From: a virus | Direction: 5' to 3' (one strand) | Length of the DNA: 21,710 nt | Virus record (IMG/VR): IMGVR_UViG_3300027854_000014 | Location: 1 to 21,710 of that record | In this document: one piece after another, positions 1-6,818 of the stretch | Layout of the letters: every line of letters starts with the position of its first letter | Position numbering within the stretch: the stretch's first letter is position 1 | Position numbers and translations under genes: made by a program | Notes under the pieces: generated by a model | Databases searched by the model: none | Told to the model about the DNA's origin: nothing | What the model saw: only the letters and a program-made list of their open reading frames with translations

Positions 1-968
1 ACCGCCAGAGGCATAGCATAGCTGTAACCATCCATGGTGCCTAACGAAGAAGCGTACACCGTGGCAACTGTCCAAGGAGACCCGGCGCTCGGAGTGTTTC
101 CAACATTGTTTGCCGCCGTGCTGTAGAACAACTGGCTGCCGAAGGTGACAATGGCATTCACCGCGTAAGAAGTTGTGGCATTCCAAAGCGGGAAACCCGC
201 CCGCCAAACTGCCGAATCTCCGGTGATGGGTCCTAGATTGGCGAATTGGTACGCTGTGCCTGGAATAGGAGATGCTTGGCCCGCTTGAGCTTGTGTCGCT
301 AGTGGAACACCGAAAGCTGATGTATCTGAAGTGTCAGGGTCCAGACCATACTTGTACTTCGAAAAATCGTAGTTCAGTGAAACGTTCTGTATGTTGAGAC
401 GCCACTGGATCTGGGCACGTTGAGTGGTGTTGATTCCCAAGAAAGGATCAGCTGTGTCGTTCGGAATCATTTCAGCATTGGAAGGATCTGGATTGACGCC
501 GCCGTAAGGGTAGAAATAGAGCAGGCCCGTCTGAGGATCCTTGAAGTAGCCTGTACCCCCAACCGAATCCAACGCTTGATACCAGATTTCCAGGAACACA
601 ACGAAAACGCTGGCATCTTCAGCCAAAGTACCCGGTGCCCAGAATGAAGGAGGAGGTAAGACCACGCGATTCAGATTCAAATCGGCTGACAAGTTGCCAG
701 CGATGTGAACCACTTCACCGTTGAAAAGAACATCAAAAGCTGGTATGAAGAAGGTGTTTGGAGTGAACGAGTTAAACTGAAAAGGAATGTACGTGACTCC
801 ACCAGAAGTGGTGAACTCTAGGAGACTCTTTCGTTTCAAATCTTGTAGATCCTGCACTAAATCGATATCCGCGTCGGATATCTCGTGGTCGTGTTGACCT
901 ACGATGGTGGCTAAACTTTTCCCACTAGGATCTAAAGTTCGGCTAACAGTGGTTGGATAAGTTTTCAT
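1..968 (-). CDS. Partial phage tail-fibre/baseplate-like structural protein with CBM5/12-like module
   Basis: The frame is open from the ATG at 968 to the left edge (at least 322 residues), so the C-terminus is missing. I translated it by hand and found no stop. The N-terminus has the segment GQHDHEISDAD (about residues 24-34) and a helical DLVQDLQDLKRK. A beta-rich region follows with VFLEIWYQ near residues 127-134, a style I associate with large phage baseplate or fibre attachment proteins. Residues about 260-302 (W262, Y-A-V-N-A-I-V, LFYS, GNTPSAGSPW with W299) follow the W..Y..GD.V...G..Y.......P....W pattern of carbohydrate-binding module family 5/12. That suggests polysaccharide or cell-surface binding. 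The RBS is weak (GAGA about 10 bases upstream). The stop of the HNH gene lies 3 bases before this start, so translation may be coupled. Structural role is inferred; exact position in the virion is unknown. Confidence 0.75.
   Translation of the reverse strand, partial: MKTYPTTVSRTLDPSGKSLATIVGQHDHEISDADIDLVQDLQDLKRKSLLEFTTSGGVTYIPFQFNSFTPNTFFIPAFDVLFNGEVVHIAGNLSADLNLNRVVLPPPSFWAPGTLAEDASVFVVFLEIWYQALDSVGGTGYFKDPQTGLLYFYPYGGVNPDPSNAEMIPNDTADPFLGINTTQRAQIQWRLNIQNVSLNYDFSKYKYGLDPDTSDTSAFGVPLATQAQAGQASPIPGTAYQFANLGPITGDSAVWRAGFPLWNATTSYAVNAIVTFGSQLFYSTAANNVGNTPSAGSPWTVATVYASSLGTMDGYSYAMPLA
952..959. repeat. 8-bp repeat shared by the fibre gene start and the HNH start
   Basis: GTTGGATA at 952-959 recurs at 1666-1673. 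Both copies encode Tyr-Pro-Thr on the minus strand, in the same frame: codons 4-6 of the fibre-like gene and 2-4 of the HNH gene. Confidence 0.35.
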
Positions 969-971
969 TCG

Positions 972-1676
972 CTAGTTTTCTCTACTTATGTGTTTGAAAA
1001 TCCGTTTGACTTGTTCCAAAAACTGATCCACAGGGAGAGCCATTTTCATCCTCTGACAAAGTTTGCAACAAGAAACCACATTTTCCACCACGTAGTCATC
1101 CGAACTATCAACCCTGTCCACTCCACTGTATCTAAACTCAAAGTTCTTTCGTTTTTCCAAGTTCGAAGGAACTAGATTGCAATAATGACAATTCCCCCTC
1201 AGAAGATTGTGGAACTGATCACTCGATAATTCCCAAGACAATCCTCGTTCTGTGGCTTGTTTCTGGTATTGTTTAAGGAGAGATTTTTCTACTTTATCCG
1301 GGGTAGTATTGTATCTCGCCACTCCTCGTAATAATGATCTAGACAAACAGCCACAACTCTGAACACTCCCTGATCGAAGATTCCCACTTCCGACTTCCTT
1401 GTAATTTCCACAAGAGCATTTACACTTCCAATAAGCATCGCCTTTTCGCCGTGTTCGAGAAATCACTTCCAATCTTCCAAAACTTCGTTCCCGTAAGTTT
1501 TCTCCTAATTTCTGAAAAAATTTTGTGTCCGATATTTTCTGCTTTGTATCTTCAGAACGAAGTGCCCCCCGTTGATTTCTCCCTCCCTTTGCAGCCCCTA
1601 AACGTAATCTCTGTTTACTTTCTAGAGTGAAGGTACGAACTCTCTTCGTGATTGGTGGGGCAATTGTTGGATACAA
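972..1676 (-). CDS. HNH-type homing endonuclease with NUMOD3-like and Cys-rich modules
   Basis: A 234-residue protein. Module order: a basic N-terminus with a NUMOD3-like helix (RSEDTKQKIS, 40-49); a Cys-rich module (FGRLEV at 67-71, then KCKCSCGN at 84-91, NLRSG, SCGC at 107-110); and a C-terminal HNH/zinc fold with C163-x2-C166, GVDRVD (185-190) and C204-x2-C207. The D-R-V-D...Y...N-V pattern is typical of phage HNH nucleases that cut DNA and spread their own gene. The only plausible start is TTG at 1676. No ATG or GTG lies between it and the upstream in-frame stop, and AGAGAGG sits about 7 bases upstream as an RBS. The gene lies directly before the tail gene starting at 968 and diverges from the plus-strand gene at 1716. 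A sample line is about 38% GC, lower than nearby structural genes. Activity is not proven by sequence. Confidence 0.85.
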   Translation of the reverse strand: MYPTIAPPITKRVRTFTLESKQRLRLGAAKGGRNQRGALRSEDTKQKISDTKFFQKLGENLRERSFGRLEVISRTRRKGDAYWKCKCSCGNYKEVGSGNLRSGSVQSCGCLSRSLLRGVARYNTTPDKVEKSLLKQYQKQATERGLSWELSSDQFHNLLRGNCHYCNLVPSNLEKRKNFEFRYSGVDRVDSSDDYVVENVVSCCKLCQRMKMALPVDQFLEQVKRIFKHISREN

Positions 1677-1715
1677 AGCGAAAACCTCTCTGACTAAAGG
1701 GAAGAAAGTCTTTAA

Positions 1716-2273
1716 ATGGCGTCATACAACTACTTAAATCAATCTATGGTTGCATCTCAGCTAATAGAGCTGAAAGACGACGATTCTTTCTACAACCCCT
1801 CACTTGGGCACAATGGATTTGCCTGGAACGGACTTTTTTATACGGACGGAGTGCAAGGAGTAGATATCATCGGCTCGCAATCCTTTCAGTATGCCTCTTG
1901 GTTTACCGAGGCCGAAACACCGGGGCCGTACCGGAGCGCACAGGCAAACTTTCCTACTGCCGGCCTGGTCCTGCTATCCAAGGTTGCTCTGACGATCCTG
2001 GACGAATCCACCTATCCGAATTTGACTCTGTGGATGCAATTTCTTCTAGCTGATCTGTACCTTCTTTCGAATAACTTCACGCAAACAAATTCTCAACCAA
2101 GCACTATCGGGTACACTCCGAGTGGACTGGCTTACGCTGACGGTGTGATTTCGGTAATCTACGCTCCCGATGAAGGGGCCGAAAACATCTTGCCTGGGAC
2201 CGGACCCGCTTCTACCATGGTTCTGTCGATTGACTTCGTGCAAGATCAAGCATATCTGGACGTAGCGACCTAA
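1716..2273 (+). CDS. Hypothetical protein upstream of the endolysin
   Basis: A 185-residue protein I do not recognise. There is no signal peptide. A hydrophobic stretch near residues 83-118 (GLVLLSKVALTIL, LWMQFLLADLYLL) looks like buried helices or strands rather than a clear membrane segment. The rest is rich in Gly, Ser, Thr and aromatic residues, as in phage structural or appendage proteins. The start ATG has only a purine-rich GGGAAGAAAG upstream, about 9 bases away. It ends 13 bases before the endolysin start, so the two form a plus-strand pair facing away from the HNH gene. It could be a minor virion protein or a lysis accessory; neither can be chosen from sequence. Confidence 0.65.
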   Translation: MASYNYLNQSMVASQLIELKDDDSFYNPSLGHNGFAWNGLFYTDGVQGVDIIGSQSFQYASWFTEAETPGPYRSAQANFPTAGLVLLSKVALTILDESTYPNLTLWMQFLLADLYLLSNNFTQTNSQPSTIGYTPSGLAYADGVISVIYAPDEGAENILPGTGPASTMVLSIDFVQDQAYLDVAT

Positions 2274-2286
2274 CAAGGAGAAACAA

Positions 2287-2727
2287 ATGCCCAATCCTCC
2301 AATGATTTACTCCCAAACTGGGGAGCATTTAACCCAGCAGTTCGAATCTTGCAAACTCGTTGCTTACCTGGACAGTAAAGGAGTTCCTACGATTGCGTGG
2401 GGGCACACTGCCGGGGTTAAACTCGGGGACACTTGCACGCAAGCTCAGGCTGACGCATGGTTGATGCAAGATATTCAATGGGCAGCCGGAATAGTGAATC
2501 GGGTTGTAACCATTACACTTACGCAGGGAGAGTTCGACGCGCTAACCGATTTCGTCTTTAACGATGGGAGTGGTAACTTCGAATCCAGCACATTGCTCAG
2601 GGATCTAAATGCAGGTAACATACTCGCCGCCGCCGCGCAGTTCCCGCTCTGGGATCATTCCGCTGGGCAAGTAGTCGCCGGATTGCTTCGTCGCCGGTTG
2701 GCTGAAGAACAGGAATTTAACTCTTAG
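2287..2727 (+). CDS. GH24 phage endolysin (lysozyme, T4/P22 type)
   Basis: A 146-residue muramidase expected to hydrolyse the MurNAc-GlcNAc bond of peptidoglycan at the end of infection. The catalytic triad E20, D29, T35 keeps exactly the E-9-D-6-T spacing of T4 lysozyme (E11, D20, T26). Flanking motifs LVAYLD, GVPTIAWGHT and GVKLGDTCT fit the family. FNDGSGNFESSTLLRDLNAG (91-110) and GLLRRRLAEEQEF near the end match the C-terminal lobe. The length is close to other single-domain GH24 endolysins. No signal peptide or SAR segment is seen, so export would need a holin, which is not evident nearby. The RBS AAGGAG lies 7 bases before the ATG, in the short gap after the 185-residue gene. It converges on the 2867-3343 gene. 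Confidence 0.95.
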   Translation: MPNPPMIYSQTGEHLTQQFESCKLVAYLDSKGVPTIAWGHTAGVKLGDTCTQAQADAWLMQDIQWAAGIVNRVVTITLTQGEFDALTDFVFNDGSGNFESSTLLRDLNAGNILAAAAQFPLWDHSAGQVVAGLLRRRLAEEQEFNS

Positions 2728-2814
2728 TGCTAATTGGAGGACAATGGCGATGCATCCATCTTGACGAACTATCGAACTTAAGTACTCAATCAGGTGACTG
2801 GCACACCGGACCAG

Positions 2815-2843
2815 ATCACACACGTCCGCAAACGTGTGTGGAT
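2815..2843. terminator. Hairpin in the convergent junction after the endolysin
   Basis: A perfect 9-bp stem (2817-2825 with 2832-2840) around a 6-base loop, in the 139-base gap between two converging genes. Neither side has a run of T, so it is not a classical intrinsic terminator. It may block read-through in both directions or protect mRNA 3' ends. Confidence 0.5.
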
Positions 2844-2866
2844 AGGATCATTGCCGAGGTATCGTA

Positions 2867-3343
2867 CTAGCTGGCGATCCGGGAAAGACGAGCCTCTTGG
2901 CCATTCTTTATGGTGGCGTATTCTTCCGCTCGTTCCCTCGATTCCGGGCCTGAGAAGATGGTCACGTAGACTTTGCCCTCGTTTTCATAGTCGATTGCTT
3001 CTACTCGCCAATCACCCGGAGTCTGCCTGTCTTCAACAGCGATCCATGTCATAAAAGCTCCTTCCTCTCCACAGGATTCGCATTCTCTGCCATTGGACGT
3101 ACTCGCGTCGTTATGGTTACCATCGCATCCGTCACAATCGTGCGGTTCCGGTGATCCAGGCAACGATTCTGGGCTCGGTGGCTGCTCTAGGTGTTCGGTG
3201 TCCACGTTCTGGGCCTGATTGATACGGGCGAAGAGGTTGAAGGCCAGACCACATTCCTCTGGTGGCAAGCCCGCGCCGGTATGGGAACGAACCACGTGCA
3301 GCAAATAGTCGAACAACTCGTCAGTCAGCAGAATAACCCTCAT
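2867..3343 (-). CDS. Hypothetical Cys-rich acidic protein
   Basis: A 158-residue protein with no recognised family. Residues 1-45 are helical (TDELFDYLLHVV). The middle (50-95) is Pro/Ser-rich and acidic, with two knuckles, C70-x2-C73 and C88-x2-C91, that could bind one zinc. Residues 98-150 look like a small alpha/beta domain (WIAVEDR, GKVYVTIFSGPE). The RBS AAAGGAG is about 12 bases before the ATG, a little far. It follows the lysozyme-like gene by 26 bases on the same strand and is probably co-transcribed with it. An open plus-strand frame over part of it (2794-3054) has no family features and no credible RBS. Function unknown. Confidence 0.65.
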   Translation of the reverse strand: MRVILLTDELFDYLLHVVRSHTGAGLPPEECGLAFNLFARINQAQNVDTEHLEQPPSPESLPGSPEPHDCDGCDGNHNDASTSNGRECESCGEEGAFMTWIAVEDRQTPGDWRVEAIDYENEGKVYVTIFSGPESRERAEEYATIKNGQEARLSRIAS

Positions 3344-3369
3344 GTTGGCTCAATACTCCTTTCCTCCGA

Positions 3370-3813
3370 TCAGATACAAAATTCACGAACTTGGTCACCG
3401 CTGACTTGAGTGTCCGAGAAATACTCATCCAAAGTCGCGGAAGGAGACACCCCAAGTTCTCGAGCGACGATTCTTCCCCAACGGTGATCCCCGGCGTAGG
3501 TCTTAGAGACTTGATCGATAGTCATGTCCAAGCGATAATGCTTAGACTCACCCGAAGCTAATCGCGCGATTTGTTTTCTTAAAGCAGACCAACCTTCGGC
3601 GTCGCTTTTGAAACGGATGTAATGGCCCTTCCGTTTGATGTCGCCGGGGTTATGGAATCGTGTAGGAAGGGTGTTTCTTAGACCGAAACCTTCAGCCTTT
3701 GCGATGGCATGGGCGAAAGCATCGAGCTTGTGTTCATCCATAGTCGAAACTTGGCCGTGGGCAACTACGGTCAAGCACAACGAGATGAGTAAAGCAAAAA
3801 GTGTTTTCGTCAT
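3370..3813 (-). CDS. Exported lysozyme-like peptidoglycan-hydrolase candidate
   Basis: A 147-residue protein. Residues 1-20 form a signal peptide: basic start, hydrophobic LFALLISLCLTVV, then A-H-G before Q21. The mature part has AIAKAEGFG (36-44, candidate catalytic E41), TRFHNPGDIK (51-60) and EGWSALRKQI (73-82). This pattern (A.a.aEGf...n..PtR..NPGdi...F....eGw.AL..qi) is seen in small lysozyme-like or transglycosylase-like proteins of phages and bacteria. The expected product would act on cell-wall glycan after secretion. The RBS AGGGTGA lies about 5 bases before the ATG. The gene starts just beyond the terminator of the tail block, so it probably has its own promoter, which I could not identify. 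Enzyme activity is inferred from motif similarity only. Confidence 0.7.
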   Translation of the reverse strand: MTKTLFALLISLCLTVVAHGQVSTMDEHKLDAFAHAIAKAEGFGLRNTLPTRFHNPGDIKRKGHYIRFKSDAEGWSALRKQIARLASGESKHYRLDMTIDQVSKTYAGDHRWGRIVARELGVSPSATLDEYFSDTQVSGDQVREFCI

Positions 3814-3846
3814 ATATCACCCTACGAGATAGAGTTGAGAATCAGC

Positions 3847-3881
3847 TAAAAACAAACAGCGCGATCCATGTAGAATCGCGC
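3847..3881 (-). terminator. Intrinsic terminator of the tail operon
   Basis: On the minus strand, GCGCGAT pairs with ATCGCGC (7 perfect GC-rich pairs, 3875-3881 with 3859-3865) around a 9-base loop and is followed by TGTTTGTTTTT. It lies 25 bases after the stop of the 970-residue gene and so closes the tail block. Confidence 0.75.
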
Positions 3882-3905
3882 CGTCTTGTTCGTGTTTTGA
3901 ATAGT

Positions 3906-6818
3906 TTAAAAGGTCATGTTAAATCTCGACGGAATGTGAGGCTCCCAAATAAAAGTGTCCGAGGAAATGGCGCGTCCGACGCAAATGATCCACTGGACCG
4001 GTGTGGATCCGCTTATGAGGCTCTCATAGTCCTGGGTCATCTGGCCGTTAGGTCCTACAAAAAGCAATCCACCAACCGTCCAGTTCAATACTGGATTTGT
4101 GGTGATCTGATACCCTCCGCCGTAATATGTGGCGACGGTAGCATTCTCACCACTGACAACATTTGCCAGCACGACTCCATCAGCGAATGGGAAGACCGTA
4201 TTTCCGTCAACTTGCAACACAACGGTCGGGTCTATCGGAATAATGACTGCCGGTGAAACGTTGTACTCGATGTGGACGACCGTCAAAGCTGGGATAACTT
4301 CGCCCGCCGTAAAGGTTTTGGCCACGTCAGTCTGCACAATCGGGATAGACGGGCCGGGAGTAGGTGAGGACTGAATCATCCCGAAATAGCTTTGAGGTAG
4401 GATCTCGGAATCAGAAAGACCATTGTTTACAAACACCTGTACTATGTCACCTGTATTAAAATTACCAGCGAAAGAGAACTGGAGAGGTACGGAATCATCG
4501 TTGGTTGTCAAATCGTAAATCGGATTGCCGTTCTGAGTTACAATCAAAGTCAAGACACCAGGGTTACTTCCTTCGGTCCAATATAGTTCACCAAATCCAG
4601 CGTATGCTCCAGCAGACTGAACAGTGAACGTGGTGTAGGGGAAAGGAGAAGGATCCACATTGCCGGTAACGTCAAACACAATTTGGTCAAACTCAACCGC
4701 CGTGCCGGTTACACCAGCGGGTACGGACGTGGTGGTTGCCGAAGATTCGACTTGAAATCCAACCTGAGCCGCCTGAGCCGCCGCAATAATGTTGTTTGAG
4801 GTTGCAATCTGAGTGGCAATCTCTGCTAGAGTTGCCTGCAACGATGTGTTAAGAGCTGCATATGACAGGTTCAAACGCAGCATCGCCATCTGCACCGTCA
4901 TAGGTTGCTGTTGTATGTCCGGGCGCGAGAGGAAAGCAGTCGGATCAAGAGCATATCCGGGGTTCGTCCAACCACTGTCCGCTACGCTAGGAGCAGCAGC
5001 ACCCGTAACGGTCAGGACCGGAGCCACTGGGATGTTTAACAGCGGGGTACCCGGCGTCCACAAGCGATTCCTCGAAGCCACGTCAGACTTGATGATAGCG
5101 TAATCAGTCGGATCCCCTAGTGGGTCAATAGCGGAGTCTAGAGCGTCCGGGTAGGTCACTACAAAGTCCAACAGGTACGGATCTTGCGCCAAGAGGACTA
5201 TAAGATTGTCGTTGAACTCACGCCAGAATTGCGTGTAACGGTCCACCGCCGTTGCCATGGCAAACGAATTGAAAGTGAAGCGAAATTGCGGGCTGCTAGA
5301 TTGAAACGTAGGATCGTTCGCAATGTTAGCCATTGCTTCAGCAACAACGATGGCCATATTCCCCGCAATCGAAGAAGGGAACGAGCAAGGAGTTGGGAAT
5401 TGTGCGGTACCTTCTCCCAAAATCACCGTGTTTATAGGAGCAAGAACCAAAGTTGTGGGGCGGTAATCCAGGTCAAAGCCAGTGAACCCACTCAAATAAG
5501 AAGGGTCCGCACTAGAATCCCAAGTTGTGTTACGAGTGTACCCCAACAAGGCCGCTTCGATGTAAGAAAGTCGCCATAGGAGATTCGCCAAAACAGAAGG
5601 AGCCATCTGCGTCAAAGTAGCTATCAAAGGAATGGAAGGCGGGGCGTCTACCACCGTGCCGGTAGCAGCATTCCAAGGCACCGGAGTTTGCTGGAGATAG
5701 GCCACTGATGGAACTATGAAGCTGGTGTAAACTACCTGAAAATTTGGTATCCAGACCCCGCCGCGCCCGGTGCGCGTAGAGTTCAAATAGAGAAGCCATT
5801 CGGCTGTAAGATTCGGATCATAGTTCGAAGCTACAATCTGTCCCAAGTTGCAGTTTGCGATCAGAGAAGCTCGAAGCGCAGCTTGCCGAGCGGTGAGATT
5901 GGGATTGCCATAATCAGGGTCGGAAGGTTCAATCACATTGCCCCGCGTAGCTGGAACAATAGACACAACGTTGTCTTGGTACATCTGAGGAGGCAGAGCG
6001 TAGTTGTTTATGATTGTGCTAGGATCCGGGAGACTTCCAAGCATGGAAGAATTCGGGTTAAAATTGTCACTCAGATCCGCTCCCGGCAATGGCTCTTGCG
6101 AAAGAGTTACAAAAGTGTTTCCACTGTACTGCACAACCTGTGCCGGGATATTGGTGCCGAGGACTCCCAATGCGATTAGGTCAGACAGAACTGAGTTTAC
6201 AATAGTACATTGACTAAACGAAAAGTTGAGTTTGAACTTAGGCACTGTGGTAAGAATCTTTAAGAAAGAAGACAAAGGCGAGAAATTAAAGCCATTCCAG
6301 TGAAAGAAGCCGTCAAGCAGCTGTGGTAGAGAAGGGATCCGGGGTAATCCCCAGTTGCATACACTGTTCAACAGATTGGCTACAGCGTTCAAGTTTGCTT
6401 GAACCATCTGAATCAGGTTCTGTTCCATGGTCGTAAGGATGGTGATGTTCTTTAAGACCGTCGCTATCAGCAGCGTACCTTCTTTTTGAAACTTTTGAAC
6501 CTGTTGGATGATGGTGATGGCGTCTGCGATGTACTTCGGCTTACGAATGGCTGTAGGAAACTCGCCATCCGTCGCTAACAGGTGCATCTTCAACCAAGTT
6601 TGCACCCTGGACTGAAAAACTAAAATTTTCTGCTGAAGTACGTGCTGGGCATCCGAGATGCTCTTCTCTAGTTTCCGGCCATCTTCCAACGCCTTGTGAT
6701 AGAACTGCTCAACTTCTGGGTCCCCAAGAACGTTGAATTGATTAATCTTGCCCTGGACTTTGATGGGCCAGAGATCCGCAGGGCTGGTGGGAGACAAAGG
6801 TCCTATTAGTGTGGGCAT
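3906..6818 (-). CDS. Large tail/baseplate structural protein, family unknown
   Basis: A 970-residue protein. Residues about 30-170 are strongly helical with heptad-like Leu/Ile/Val spacing (LEKSISDAQHVLQQKILVF), suggesting a coiled-coil base. The long middle part is rich in Asn, Pro, Thr and aromatic residues and gave no family match. Residues about 830-970 are beta-rich, with FTAGEVIPALTVVH, GLLFVGPNGQMT and ICVGRAISSDTF. This resembles small beta domains repeated at the ends of phage tail and decoration proteins. The start overlaps the stop of the spike gene by one base (TAATG), implying translational coupling, and the gene is last in the operon before the terminator. Order after hub and spike suggests a baseplate wedge, arm or adhesin; this is inference. 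Confidence 0.8.
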   Translation of the reverse strand: MPTLIGPLSPTSPADLWPIKVQGKINQFNVLGDPEVEQFYHKALEDGRKLEKSISDAQHVLQQKILVFQSRVQTWLKMHLLATDGEFPTAIRKPKYIADAITIIQQVQKFQKEGTLLIATVLKNITILTTMEQNLIQMVQANLNAVANLLNSVCNWGLPRIPSLPQLLDGFFHWNGFNFSPLSSFLKILTTVPKFKLNFSFSQCTIVNSVLSDLIALGVLGTNIPAQVVQYSGNTFVTLSQEPLPGADLSDNFNPNSSMLGSLPDPSTIINNYALPPQMYQDNVVSIVPATRGNVIEPSDPDYGNPNLTARQAALRASLIANCNLGQIVASNYDPNLTAEWLLYLNSTRTGRGGVWIPNFQVVYTSFIVPSVAYLQQTPVPWNAATGTVVDAPPSIPLIATLTQMAPSVLANLLWRLSYIEAALLGYTRNTTWDSSADPSYLSGFTGFDLDYRPTTLVLAPINTVILGEGTAQFPTPCSFPSSIAGNMAIVVAEAMANIANDPTFQSSSPQFRFTFNSFAMATAVDRYTQFWREFNDNLIVLLAQDPYLLDFVVTYPDALDSAIDPLGDPTDYAIIKSDVASRNRLWTPGTPLLNIPVAPVLTVTGAAAPSVADSGWTNPGYALDPTAFLSRPDIQQQPMTVQMAMLRLNLSYAALNTSLQATLAEIATQIATSNNIIAAAQAAQVGFQVESSATTTSVPAGVTGTAVEFDQIVFDVTGNVDPSPFPYTTFTVQSAGAYAGFGELYWTEGSNPGVLTLIVTQNGNPIYDLTTNDDSVPLQFSFAGNFNTGDIVQVFVNNGLSDSEILPQSYFGMIQSSPTPGPSIPIVQTDVAKTFTAGEVIPALTVVHIEYNVSPAVIIPIDPTVVLQVDGNTVFPFADGVVLANVVSGENATVATYYGGGYQITTNPVLNWTVGGLLFVGPNGQMTQDYESLISGSTPVQWIICVGRAISSDTFIWEPHIPSRFNMTF

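Noticed and set aside
2736-2764. GGAGG followed by a tiny ORF (ATG at 2744 or 2750, stop at 2762)
   Set aside because: Only 4-6 codons. It could be the remnant of a gene start after the endolysin, but nothing downstream continues it.
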